Assembly: GCF_032854445.1 (NCBI RefSeq)
Contig: NW_027018484.1
Span: 1 to 22,198 of the forward strand
Direction of reading: 5' to 3'
DNA from: Liolophura sinensis
Lineage: Eukaryota; Mollusca; Polyplacophora; Chitonida; Chitonidae
DNA: 22,198 bases
Shown in pieces: positions 10,636 to 21,092 of this stretch (position 1 is its first letter; the number at the start of each line of letters is the position of its first letter). The position numbers were made by a program, and so were the translations under genes. The notes below the pieces were generated by a model. That model was not told the DNA's origin. It saw nothing but the letters and a program-made list of their open reading frames with translations, and made no database searches.

Positions 10636-11185
10636 TTGATGTCAAGATCACGTGCCCAGCAACGGCTCTTACTCCATGGAAACCAAGGAAATTTGCAATT
10701 TTTCAACAGCTGGAGATGCCTGGCCCAATTGCGCATCTTTTGGCACCTTATTGATGTGGGTCAGTGTTTAATTGTACTTTTTACAGCGCACTGTATCAAG
10801 TACCTTGTGTTTTTTTTATATACAAATGGTGTGGTTTTTCTACATGTAGATAAAGACATTGAGTTTGTCTTCGACTTAGAAGTAAGACATTTGCTGGGTG
10901 AGTTAAATGGGCTTGGCCCAAAGATTTGACGTCGTCTGGGCTACCGAAGGGCACATAACTTATAATGAAAAGTTGAATATAGTAATGACCAATCGCGATT
11001 GTACATAGTTAATGTAGCCGATTTCAATTCGCAAAAAGACCAGGCAAAAATCCAAAAGTGGAAAAACTGTTCCAATGCTGCTGGTAAGAGGCTAATCCGA
11101 CGTATTTTTTGACGAGAAATCGAATGGTGCAAACCGCGTTGCTCTCCGACCAATACTTTTGGCTGTAGCCACAAATGAATAATCA
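10636..11185 (+). repeat. Monomer m20, type A (second A of copy 1)
   Basis: 550 bp. gtgtttaattg and gaccaatcgcg. By eye the same as m25, although the neighbours differ: H before it and I after it. Confidence 0.95.
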
Positions 11186-11735
11186 TTGATGTCAAGATCA
11201 CGTGCCCAGCAACGGCTCTTACTCCATGGAAACCAAGGAAATTTGCAATTTTTCAACAGCTGGAGATGCCTGGCCCAATTGCGCATCTTTTGGCACCTTA
11301 TTGATGTGGGTCAGTGTTCAATTGTACTTTTTACAGCGCACTGTATCAAGTACCTTGTGTTTTTTTTATATACAAATGGTGTGGTTTTTCTACATGTAGA
11401 TAAAGACATTGAGTTTGTCTTCGACTTAGAAGTAAGACATTTGCTGGGTGAGTTAAATGGGCTTGGCCCAAAGATTTGACGTCGTCTGGGCTACCGAAGG
11501 GCACATAATTTATAATGAAAAGTTGAATATAGTAATGACCAGTCGCGATTGTACATAGTTAATGTAGCCGATTTCAATTCGCAAAAAGACCAGGCAAAAA
11601 TCCAAAAGTGGATAAACTGTTCCAATGCTGCTGGTAAGAGGCTAATCCGACGTATTTTTTGACGAGAAATCGAATGGTGCAAACCGCGTTGCTCTCCGAC
11701 CAATACTTTTGGCTGTAGCCACAAATGAATAATCA
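11186..11735 (+). repeat. Monomer m21, type I
   Basis: 550 bp. cacataatttat and gtggataaactg, as in m9 but without the extra T. Confidence 0.95.
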
Positions 11736-12285
11736 TTGATGTCAAGATCACGTGCCCAGCAACGGCTCTTACTCCATGGAAACCAAGGAAATTTGCAATT
11801 TTTCAACAGCTGGAGATGCCTGGCCCAATTGCGCATCTTTTGGCACCTTATTGATGTGGGTCAGTGTTCAATTGTACTTTTTACAGCGGACTGTATCAAG
11901 TACCTTGTGTTTTTTTTATATACAAATGGTGTGGTTTTTCTACATGTAGATAAAGACATTGAGTTTATCTTCGACTTAGAAGTAAGACAACTCCTGGGTG
12001 AGTTAAATGGGCTTGGCCCAAAGATTTGACGTCGTCTGTGCTACCGAAGGGCACATAACTTATAATGAAAAGTTGAATATAGTAATGACCAGTCGCGATT
12101 GTACATAGTTAATGTAGCCGATTTCAATTCGCAAAAAGACCAGGCAAAAATCCAAAAGTGGAAAAACTGTTCCAATGCTGCTGGTAAGAGGCTAATCCGA
12201 CGTATTTTTTGACGAGAAATCGAATGGTGCAAACCGCGTTGCTCTCCGACCAATACTTTTGGCTGTAGCCACAAATGAATAATCA
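11736..12285 (+). repeat. Monomer m22, type J
   Basis: 550 bp. tttatc, caactcctggg, gtctgtgc and g at 154. It has eight T and ttttttgacg, unlike m7 and m10. Confidence 0.95.
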
Positions 12286-12370
12286 TTGATGTCAAGATCA
12301 CGTGCCCAGCAACGGCTCTTACTCCATGGAAACCAAGGAAATTTGCAATTTTTCAACAGCTGGAGATGCC
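12286..12370 (+). other. Invariant 85-bp core of the monomer (representative copy in m23) with ATCACGTG
   Basis: Offsets 1-85 of every monomer, running from ttgatgtcaag to gctggagatgcc. Across m1-m39 I see only one substitution (m5, accaagg to acaaagg) and one inserted T (m9). No type-diagnostic variant falls here, although about 45 variable sites lie in the other 465 bp. It contains a palindromic CACGTG E-box within ATCACGTG at offsets 12-19 (12297-12304 here) and an NcoI-type ccatgg palindrome. CACGTG is the known target of basic helix-loop-helix proteins, and ATCACGTG also fits the budding-yeast CDEI consensus RTCACRTG. Whether any protein binds is inference. Confidence 0.6.
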
Positions 12371-12457
12371 TGGCCCAATTGCGCATCTTTTGGCACCTTA
12401 TTGATGTGGGTCAGTGTTCAATTGTACTTTTTACAGCGGACTGTATCAAGTACCTTG

Positions 12458-12473
12458 TGTTTTTTTTATATAC
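12458..12473 (-). promoter_or_regulatory. Minus-strand TATA-like sequence (representative copy in m23)
   Basis: Read on the minus strand, the poly-T region gives tgtatataaaaaaaac, which contains TATATAAA, a good match to a eukaryotic TATA box. It is present in all monomers except the D type, where catctac replaces tatatac. A/T-rich repeats give such matches easily and no initiator or gene lies downstream, so promoter function is only a possibility for satellite transcription. Confidence 0.2.
12460..12467 (+). repeat. Variable poly-T tract followed by atatac (representative copy in m23)
   Basis: Every monomer has a T run at about offset 175 ending in atatac. Most copies have eight T. Seven occur in m4, m7, m10, m13, m18, m19 and m32; nine in m17, m37, m38 and m40; ten in m30. 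In D monomers (m16, m28, m36) the run is seven T followed by catctac. The length change shifts the reading frame of every open frame crossing it. Confidence 0.9.
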
Positions 12474-12682
12474 AAATGGTGTGGTTTTTCTACATGTAGA
12501 TAAAGACATTGAGTTTGTCTTCGACTTAGAAGTAAGACATTTGCTGGGTGAGTTAAATGGGCTTGGCCCAAAGATTTGACGTCGTCTGTGCTACCGAAGG
12601 GCACATAACTTATAATGAAAAGTTGAATATAGTAATGACCAGTCGCGATTGTACATAGTTAATGTAGCCGATTTCAATTCGC

Positions 12683-12715
12683 AAAAAGACCAGGCAAAAA
12701 TCCAAAAGTAGAAAA
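12683..12715 (+). other. Cluster of four A-tracts, candidate bent DNA (representative copy in m23)
   Basis: At offsets 398-430 four runs of four or five A lie within about 34 bp, in the pattern caaaaag, gcaaaaatc, ccaaaagt, gaaaaact. Their centres are about 13, 7.5 and 8.5 bp apart, averaging close to one helical turn. Phased A-tracts are known to curve DNA and are common in satellites. The spacing is irregular, so curvature is a prediction only. L monomers (m12, m24) extend the last run to nine A. Confidence 0.4.
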
Positions 12716-12835
12716 ACTGTTCCAATGCTGCTGGTAAGAGGCTAATCCGACGTATTTTTTGACGAGAAATCGAATGGTGCAAACCGCGTTGCTCTCCGAC
12801 CAATACTTTTGGCTGTAGCCACAAATGAATAATCA

Positions 12836-13387
12836 TTGATGTCAAGATCACGTGCCCAGCAACGGCTCTTACTCCATGGAAACCAAGGAAATTTGCAATT
12901 TTTCAACAGCTGGAGATGCCTGGCCCAATTGCGCATCTTTTGGCACCTTATTGATGTGGGTCAGTGTTCAATTGTACTTTTTACAGCGGACTGTATCAAG
13001 TACCTTGTGTTTTTTTTATATACAAATGGTGTGGTTTTTCTACATGTAGATAAAGACATTGAGTTTGTCTTCGACTTAGAAGTAAGACATTTGCTGGGTG
13101 AGTTAAATGGGCTTGGCCCAAAGATTTGACGTCGTCTGGGCTACCGAAGGGCACATAACTTATAATGAAAAGTTGAATATAGTAATGACCAGTCGCGATT
13201 GTACATAGTTAATGTAGCCGATTTCAATTAGCAAAAAGACCAGGTAAAATTCCAAAAGTAAAAAAAAACTGTTCCAATGCTGCTGGTAAGAGGCTAATCC
13301 GACGTATTTTTTGACGAGAAATCGAATGGTGCAAACCGCGTTGCTCTCCGACCAATACTTTTGGCTGTAGCCACAAATGAATAATCA
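12836..13387 (+). repeat. Monomer m24, type L
   Basis: 552 bp. ttagc, aggtaaaattcc and the nine-A run shared with m12. It lacks the extra T and the ttggacg change of m12. Confidence 0.95.
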
Positions 13388-13937
13388 TTGATGTCAAGAT
13401 CACGTGCCCAGCAACGGCTCTTACTCCATGGAAACCAAGGAAATTTGCAATTTTTCAACAGCTGGAGATGCCTGGCCCAATTGCGCATCTTTTGGCACCT
13501 TATTGATGTGGGTCAGTGTTTAATTGTACTTTTTACAGCGCACTGTATCAAGTACCTTGTGTTTTTTTTATATACAAATGGTGTGGTTTTTCTACATGTA
13601 GATAAAGACATTGAGTTTGTCTTCGACTTAGAAGTAAGACATTTGCTGGGTGAGTTAAATGGGCTTGGCCCAAAGATTTGACGTCGTCTGGGCTACCGAA
13701 GGGCACATAACTTATAATGAAAAGTTGAATATAGTAATGACCAATCGCGATTGTACATAGTTAATGTAGCCGATTTCAATTCGCAAAAAGACCAGGCAAA
13801 AATCCAAAAGTGGAAAAACTGTTCCAATGCTGCTGGTAAGAGGCTAATCCGACGTATTTTTTGACGAGAAATCGAATGGTGCAAACCGCGTTGCTCTCCG
13901 ACCAATACTTTTGGCTGTAGCCACAAATGAATAATCA
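13388..13937 (+). repeat. Monomer m25, type A (first A of copy 2)
   Basis: 550 bp. gtgtttaattg and gaccaatcgcg, eight T. It follows L and precedes B. Confidence 0.95.
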
Positions 13938-14487
13938 TTGATGTCAAGATCACGTGCCCAGCAACGGCTCTTACTCCATGGAAACCAAGGAAATTTGCAA
14001 TTTTTCAACAGCTGGAGATGCCTGGCCCAATTGCGCATCTTTTGGCACCTTATTGATGTGGGTCAGTGTTCAATTGTACTTTTTACAGCGCACTGTATCA
14101 AGTACCTTGTGTTTTTTTTATATACAAATGGTGTGGTTTTTCTACATGTAGATAAAGACATTGAGTTTGTCTTCGACTTAGAAGTAAGACATTTGCTGGG
14201 TGAGTTAAATGGGCTTGGCCCAAAGATTTGACGTCGTCTGGGCTACCGAAGGGCACATAACTTATAATGAAAAGTTGAATATAGTAATGACCAGTCGCGA
14301 TTGTACATAGTTAATGTAGCCGATTTCAATTCGCAAAAAGACCAGGCAAAAATCCAAAAGTGGAAAAACTGTTCCAATGCTGCTGGTAAGAGGCTAATCC
14401 GACGTATTTTTTGACGAGAAATCGAATGGTGCAAACCGCGTTGCTCTCCGACCAATACTTTTGGCTGTAGCCACAAATGAATAATCA
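13938..14487 (+). repeat. Monomer m26, type B
   Basis: 550 bp, plain, c at 154. It lacks both private changes of m14 and looks identical to m34. Confidence 0.95.
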
Positions 14488-15037
14488 TTGATGTCAAGAT
14501 CACGTGCCCAGCAACGGCTCTTACTCCATGGAAACCAAGGAAATTTGCAATTTTTCAACAGCTGGAGATGCCTGGCCCAATTGCGCATCTTTTGGCACCT
14601 TATTGATGTGGGTCAGTGTTCAATTGTACTTTTTACAGCGCACTGTAACAAGTACCTTGTGTTTTTTTTATATACAAATGGTGTGGTTTTTCTACATGTA
14701 GATAAAGACATTGAGTTTGTCTTCGACTTAGAAGTAAGACATTTGCTGGGTGAGTTAAATGGGCTTGGCCCAAAGATTTGACGTCGTCTGGGCTACCGAA
14801 GGGCACATAACTTATAATGAAAAGTTGAATATAGTAATGACCAGTCGCGATTGTACATAGTTAATGTAGCCGATTTCAATTCGCAAAAAGACCAGGCAAA
14901 AATCCAAAAGTGGAAAAACTGTTCCAATGCTGCTGGTAAGAGGCTAATCCGACGTATTTTTTGACGAGAAATCGAATGGTGCAAACCGCGTTGCTCTCCG
15001 ACCAATGCTTTTGGCTGTAGCCACAAATGAATAATCA
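14488..15037 (+). repeat. Monomer m27, type C
   Basis: 550 bp. cactgtaaca and aatgctt, as in m15 and m35. Confidence 0.95.
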
Positions 15038-15587
15038 TTGATGTCAAGATCACGTGCCCAGCAACGGCTCTTACTCCATGGAAACCAAGGAAATTTGCAA
15101 TTTTTCAACAGCTGGAGATGCCTGGCCCAATTGCGCATCTTTTGGCACCTTATTGATGTGGGTCAGTGTTCAATTGTACTTTTTACAGCGGACTGTATCA
15201 AGTACCTTGTGTTTTTTTCATCTACAAATGGTGTGGTTTTTCTACATGTAGATAAAGACATTGAGTTTGTCTTCGACTTAGAAGTAAGACATTTGCTGGG
15301 TGAGTTAAATGGGCTTGGCCCAAAGATTTGAAGTCTTCTGGGCTACCGAAGGGCACATAACTTATAATGAAAAGTTGAATATAGTAATGACCAGTCGCGA
15401 TGGTACATAGTAAATGTAGCCGATTTTAATTCGCAAAAAGACCAGGCAAAAATCCAAAAGTGGAAAAACTGTTCCAATGCTGCTGGTAAGAGGCTAATCC
15501 GACGTATTTTGTGACGAGAAATCGAATGGTGCAAACCGCGTTGCTCTCCGACCAATACTTTTGGCTGTAGCCACAAATGAATAATCA
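15038..15587 (+). repeat. Monomer m28, type D
   Basis: 550 bp, intact D: tcatctac, gatggtac, tagtaaatg, ttttaatt and gtattttgtgacg. Private a in ttgaagtcttc. Confidence 0.95.
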
Positions 15588-16137
15588 TTGATGTCAAGAT
15601 CACGTGCCCAGCAACGGCTCTTACTCCATGGAAACCAAGGAAATTTGCAATTTTTCAACAGCTGGAGATGCCTGGCCCAATTGCGCATCTTTTGGCACCT
15701 TATTGATGTGGGCCAGTGTTCAATTGTACTTTTTACAGCGGACTGTATCAAGTACCTTGTGTTTTTTTTATATACAAATGGTGTGGTTTTTCTACATGTA
15801 GATAAAGACATTGAGTTTGTCTTCGACTTAGAAGTAAGACAACTGCTGGGTGAGTTAAATGGGCTTGGCCCAAAGATTTGACGTCGTCTGGGCTACCGAA
15901 GGGCACATAACTTATAATGAAAAGTTGAATATAGTAATGACCAGTCGCGATTGTACATAGTTAATGTAGCCGATTTCAATTAGCAAAAAGACCAGGTAAA
16001 AATCCAAAAGTGGAAAAACTGTTCCAATGCTGCTGGTAAGAGGCTAATCCGACGTATTTTTTGACGAGAAATCGAATGGTGCAAACCGCGTTGCTCTCCG
16101 ACCAATACGTTTGGCTGTAGCCACAATTGAGTGATCA
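15588..16137 (+). repeat. Monomer m29, type E
   Basis: 550 bp, intact E: gtgggccagtg, caactgctggg, ttagcaaaaag, aggtaaaaatcc, aatacgt and attgagtgatc. Its 5' part has no counterpart in copy 1. Confidence 0.95.
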
Positions 16138-16690
16138 TTGATGTCAAGATCACGTGCCCAGCAACGGCTCTTACTCCATGGAAACCAAGGAAATTTGCAA
16201 TTTTTCAACAGCTGGAGATGCCTTGGTTAATTGCGCATCTTTTGGCACCCTATTAATGTGGGTCAGTGTTCAATTGTACTTTTTGCAGCAGACTGTATCA
16301 AGTACCTTGTGTTTTTTTTTTATATACAAATGGTGTGGTTTTTCTACATGTAGATAAAGACATTGAGTTTGTCTTCGACGTAGAAGTAAGACATTTGCTG
16401 GGTGAGTTAAATGGGCTTGGCCCAAAGATTTGACGTCGTCTGGGCTACCGAAGGGCACATAACTTATAATGAAAAGTTGAATATAGTAATGACCAGTCGC
16501 GATTGTACATAGTTAATGTAGCCGATTTCAATTCGCAAAAAGTCCAGGCAAAAATCCAAAAGTGGAAAAAACTGTTCCAATGCTGCTGGTAAGAGGCTAA
16601 TCCGACGTATTTTTTGACGAGAAATCGAATGGTGCAAACCGCGTTGCTCTCCGACCAATACTTTTGGCTGTAGCCACAAATGAATAATCA
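16138..16690 (+). repeat. Monomer m30, type F
   Basis: 553 bp. Same diagnostic bases as m17. It has ten T, the longest tract in the window, and an extra A in gtggaaaaaactg. Confidence 0.95.
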
Positions 16691-17240
16691 TTGATGTCAA
16701 GATCACGTGCCCAGCAACGGCTCTTACTCCATGGAAACCAAGGAAATTTGCAATTTTTCAACAGCTGGAGATGCCTGGCCCAATTGCGCATCTTTTGGCA
16801 CCTTATTGATGTGGGTCAGTGTTCAATTGTACTTTTCACAGCGCACAGTATCAAGTACCTTGTGTTTTTTTTATATACAAATGGTGTGGTTTTTCTACAT
16901 GTAGATAAAGACATTGAGTTTGTCTTCGACTTAGAAGTAAGACATTTGCTGGGTGAGTTAAATGGGCTTGGCCCAAAGATTTGACGTCGTCTGGGCTACC
17001 GAAGGGCACATAACTTATAATGAAAAGTTGAATATAGTAATGACCAGTCGCGATTGTACATAGTTAATGTAGCCGATTTCAATTCGCAAAAAGACCAGGC
17101 AAAAATCCAAAAGTGGAAAAACTGTTCCAATGCTGCTGGTAAGAGGCTAATCCGACGTATTTTTTGACGAGAAATCGAATGGTGCAAACCGCGTTGCTCT
17201 CCGACCAATGCTTTTTTCTGTAGCCACAAATGAATAATCA
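16691..17240 (+). repeat. Monomer m31, type G
   Basis: 550 bp. cttttcac, cacagtatc and aatgcttttttctg. Eight T, and no deletion at gaatatag, unlike m18. Confidence 0.95.
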
Positions 17241-17789
17241 TTGATGTCAAGATCACGTGCCCAGCAACGGCTCTTACTCCATGGAAACCAAGGAAATTTG
17301 CAATTTTTCAACAGCTGGAGATGCCTGGCCCATTTGCGCATCTTTTGGCACCTTATTGATGTGGGTCAGTGTTCAATTGTACTTTTTACAGCGGATTGTA
17401 TCAAGTACCTTGTGTTTTTTTATATACAAATGGTGTGGTTTTTCTACATGTAGATAAAGACATTGAGTTTATCTTCGACTTAGAAGTAAGACATTTGCTG
17501 GGTGAGTTAAATGGGCTTGGCCCAAAGATTTGACGTCGTCTGGGCTACCGAAGGGCACATAACTTATAATGAAAAGTTGAATATAGTAATGACCAGTCGC
17601 GATTGTACATAGTTAATGTAGCCGATTTCAATTAGCAAAAAGACCAGGTAAAATTCCAAAAGTGAAAAAACTGTTCCAATGCTGTTGGTAAGAGGCTAAT
17701 CCGACGTATTTTTTGACGAGAAATCGAATGGTGCAAACTGCGTTGCTCTCCGACCAATACTTTTGGCTGTAGCCACAAATGAATAATCA
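17241..17789 (+). repeat. Monomer m32, type H
   Basis: 549 bp. Same diagnostic bases as m19, including seven T, gtgaaaaaactg and aaactgcg. Private t in ggcccatttgcgc. Confidence 0.95.
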
Positions 17790-18339
17790 TTGATGTCAAG
17801 ATCACGTGCCCAGCAACGGCTCTTACTCCATGGAAACCAAGGAAATTTGCAATTTTTCAACAGCTGGAGATGCCTGGCCCAATTGCGCATCTTTTGGCAC
17901 CTTATTGATGTGGGTCAGTGTTTAATTGTACTTTTTACAGCGCACTGTATCAAGTACCTTGTGTTTTTTTTATATACAAATGGTGTGGTTTTTCTACATG
18001 TAGATAAAGACATTGAGTTTGTCTTCGACTTAGAAGTAAGACATTTGCTGGGTGAGTTAAATGGGCTTGGCCCAAAGATTTGACGTCGTCTGGGCTACCG
18101 AAGGGCACATAACTTATAATGAAAAGTTGAATATAGTAATGACCAATCGCGATTGTACATAGTTAATGTAGCCGATTTCAATTCGCAAAAAGACCAGGCA
18201 AAAATCCAAAAGTGGAAAAACTGTTCCAATGCTGCTGGTAAGAGGCTAATCCGACGTATTTTTTGACGAGAAATCGAATGGTGCAAACCGCGTTGCTCTC
18301 CGACCAATACTTTTGGCTGTAGCCACAAATGAATAATCA
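17790..18339 (+). repeat. Monomer m33, type A, site of a five-monomer switch
   Basis: 550 bp. gtgtttaattg and gaccaatcgcg. Preceded by H like m20 but followed by B like m25, so it joins two register positions of the higher-order repeat. Confidence 0.95.
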
Positions 18340-18889
18340 TTGATGTCAAGATCACGTGCCCAGCAACGGCTCTTACTCCATGGAAACCAAGGAAATTTGC
18401 AATTTTTCAACAGCTGGAGATGCCTGGCCCAATTGCGCATCTTTTGGCACCTTATTGATGTGGGTCAGTGTTCAATTGTACTTTTTACAGCGCACTGTAT
18501 CAAGTACCTTGTGTTTTTTTTATATACAAATGGTGTGGTTTTTCTACATGTAGATAAAGACATTGAGTTTGTCTTCGACTTAGAAGTAAGACATTTGCTG
18601 GGTGAGTTAAATGGGCTTGGCCCAAAGATTTGACGTCGTCTGGGCTACCGAAGGGCACATAACTTATAATGAAAAGTTGAATATAGTAATGACCAGTCGC
18701 GATTGTACATAGTTAATGTAGCCGATTTCAATTCGCAAAAAGACCAGGCAAAAATCCAAAAGTGGAAAAACTGTTCCAATGCTGCTGGTAAGAGGCTAAT
18801 CCGACGTATTTTTTGACGAGAAATCGAATGGTGCAAACCGCGTTGCTCTCCGACCAATACTTTTGGCTGTAGCCACAAATGAATAATCA
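18340..18889 (+). repeat. Monomer m34, type B
   Basis: 550 bp, plain, c at 154, eight T. Looks identical to m26. Confidence 0.95.
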
Positions 18890-19439
18890 TTGATGTCAAG
18901 ATCACGTGCCCAGCAACGGCTCTTACTCCATGGAAACCAAGGAAATTTGCAATTTTTCAACAGCTGGAGATGCCTGGCCCAATTGCGCATCTTTTGGCAC
19001 CTTATTGATGTGGGTCAGTGTTCAATTGTACTTTTTACAGCGCACTGTAACAAGTACCTTGTGTTTTTTTTATATACAAATGGTGTGGTTTTTCTACATG
19101 TAGATAAAGACATTGAGTTTGTCTTCGACTTAGAAGTAAGACATTTGCTGGGTGAGTTAAATGGGCTTGGCCCAAAGATTTGACGTCGTCTGGGCTACCG
19201 AAGGGCACATAACTTATAATGAAAAGTTGAATATAGTAATGACCAGTCGCGATTGTACATAGTTAATGTAGCCGATTTCAATTCGCAAAAAGACCAGGCA
19301 AAAATCCAAAAGTGGAAAAACTGTTCCAATGCTGCTGGTAAGAGGCTAATCCGACGTATTTTTTGACGAGAAATCGAATGGTGCAAACCGCGTTGCTCTC
19401 CGACCAATGCTTTTGGCTGTAGCCACAAATGAATAATCA
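18890..19439 (+). repeat. Monomer m35, type C
   Basis: 550 bp. cactgtaaca and aatgctt. Confidence 0.95.
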
Positions 19440-19989
19440 TTGATGTCAAGATCACGTGCCCAGCAACGGCTCTTACTCCATGGAAACCAAGGAAATTTGC
19501 AATTTTTCAACAGCTGGAGATGCCTGGCCCAATTGCGCATCTTTTGGCACCTTATTGATGTGGGTCAGTGTTCAATTGTACTTTTTACAGCGCACTGTAT
19601 CAAGTACCTTGTGTTTTTTTCATCTACAAATGGTGTGGTTTTTCTACATGTAGATAAAGACATTGAGTTTGTCTTCGACTTAGAAGTAAGACATTTGCTG
19701 GGTGAGTTAAATGGGCTTGGCCCAAAGATTTGACGTCTTCTGAACTACCGAAGGGCACATAACTTATAATGAAAAGTTGAATATAGTAATGACCAGTCGC
19801 GATGGTACATAGTAAATGTAGCCGATTTTAATTCGCAAAAAGACCAGGCAAAAATCCAAAAGTGGAAAAACTGTTCCAATGCTGCTGGTAAGAGGCTAAT
19901 CCGACGTATTTTGTGACGAGAAATCGAATGGTGCAAACCGCGTTGCTCTCCGACCAATACTTTTGGCTGTAGCCACAAATGAATAATCA
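19440..19989 (+). repeat. Monomer m36, type D
   Basis: 550 bp. tcatctac, gatggtac, tagtaaatg and gtattttgtg, but c rather than g at 154, and private cttctgaactacc. Confidence 0.95.
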
Positions 19990-20540
19990 TTGATGTCAAG
20001 ATCACGTGCCCAGCAACGGCTCTTACTCCATGGAAACCAAGGAAATTTGCAATTTTTCAACAGCTGGAGATGCCTGGCCCAATTGCGCATCTTTTGGCAC
20101 CTTATTGATGTGGGCCAGTGTTCAATTGTACTTTTTACAGCGGACTGTATCAAGTACCTTGTGTTTTTTTTTATATACAAATGGTGTGGTTTTTCTACAT
20201 GTAGATAAAGACATTGAGTTTGTCTTCGACTTAGAAGTAAGACAACTGCTGGGTGAGTTAAATGGGCTTGGCCCAAAGATTTGACGTCGTCTGGGCTACC
20301 GAAGGGCACATAACTTATAATGAAAAGTTGAATATAGTAATGACCAGTCGCGATTGTACATAGTTAATGTAGCCGATTTCAATTAGCAAAAAGACCAGGT
20401 AAAAATCCAAAAGTGGAAAAACTGTTCCAATGCTGCTGGTAAGAGGCTAATCCGACGTATTTTTTGACGAGAAATCGAATGGTGCAAACCGCGTTGCTCT
20501 CCGACCAATACGTTTGGCTGTAGCCACAAATGAATAATCA
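19990..20540 (+). repeat. Monomer m37, type E
   Basis: 551 bp. gtgggccag, caactgctggg, aggtaaaaatcc and aatacgt. Nine T. The end is the common caaatgaataatc, not the attgagtg seen in m29 and m16. Confidence 0.95.
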
Positions 20541-21092
20541 TTGATGTCAAGATCACGTGCCCAGCAACGGCTCTTACTCCATGGAAACCAAGGAAATTTG
20601 CAATTTTTCAACAGCTGGAGATGCCCTTGCTTAATTCCGCATCTTTTGGCACCCTATTAATGTGGGTCAGTGTTCAATTGTACTTTTTGCAGCAGACTGT
20701 ATCAAGTACCTTGTGTTTTTTTTTATATACAAATGGTGTGGTTTTTCTACATGTAGATAAAGACATTGAGTTTGTCTTCGACGTAGAAGTAAGACATTTG
20801 CTGGGTGAGTTAAATGGGCTTGGCCCAAAGATTTGACGTCGTCTGGGCTACCGAAGGGCACATAACTTATAATGAAAAGTTGAATATAGTAATGACCAGT
20901 CGCGATTGTACATAGTTAATGTAGCCGATTTCAATTCGCAAAAAGTCCAGGCAAAAATCCAAAAGTGGAAAAACTGTTCCAATGCTGCTGGTAAGAGGCT
21001 AATCCGACGTATTTTTTGACGAGAAATCGAATGGTGCAAACCGCGTTGCTCTCCGACCAATACTTTTGGCTGTAGCCACAAATGAATAATCA
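20541..21092 (+). repeat. Monomer m38, type F
   Basis: 552 bp. F bases tttgcagcagac, cgacgtagaag and agtccagg. The ccttggttaattgcgc region is altered to cccttgcttaattccgc. Nine T. Confidence 0.95.

Larger units (their letters stand above)
4585..11185 (+). repeat. Higher-order repeat copy 1 (12 monomers, I J K L A B C D/E F G H A)
   Basis: Twelve monomers, 6601 bp. Each matches its counterpart in copy 2 at diagnostic bases: I has ataatttat and ggataaactg; J has a at 232 and caactcc; K has gtctgtgc and gtag; L has aggtaaaattcc and a nine-A run; A has gtttaattg and caatcgcg; C has gtaaca; D has tcatctac; F has ccttggttaa; G has cttttcac; H has gcggattg. The D and E monomers are represented by one hybrid (m16), which explains 12 units against 13 in copy 2. 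By eye, 7813-8731 is identical base for base to 14413-15331. Private single-base indels are concentrated in m9-m14. Confidence 0.9.
12286..12835 (+). repeat. Monomer m23, type K
   Basis: 550 bp, free of private indels; used here as reference for offsets. gtctgtgc and gtag. Hand count: 222 G+C and 19 CpG in 550 bp. Confidence 0.95.
11186..18339 (+). repeat. Higher-order repeat copy 2 (13 monomers, I J K L A B C D E F G H A)
   Basis: Thirteen monomers, 7154 bp. This is the most complete copy and can serve as the reference for the higher-order unit. It contains the A type twice (m25 after L, m33 after H). m20 and m25 look identical by eye. Very few private indels are present: the L-type poly-A run (m24), ten T and one extra A in m30, and the seven-T tract of m32. 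After m33 the order should return to I but goes to B. Confidence 0.9.

Noticed and set aside
12490-12499. 10-bp palindrome ctacatgtag, and aatga-ataa-tcatt hairpin near the monomer end
   Set aside because: Palindromes of this size are expected about once in two units of this length by chance. The hairpin has only a 5-bp stem and is lost in m16 and m29.
12570-12590. tgacgtcg as a cAMP-response (CRE) site
   Set aside because: It differs from the palindromic CRE at the last base, has no promoter context, and is altered in D monomers (cgtcttc, agtcttc).
12701-12812. 8-bp inverted repeat ccaaaagt / acttttgg about 90 bp apart in most monomers
   Set aside because: In a 550-bp unit about two such 8-bp inverted matches are expected by chance, and the A-to-G and gtag variants break it in several types.
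12286-12835. Internal three-fold ~183-bp sub-repeat inside the monomer
   Set aside because: Comparing the three thirds gives only short matches such as attgtac and tacat, no better than chance.
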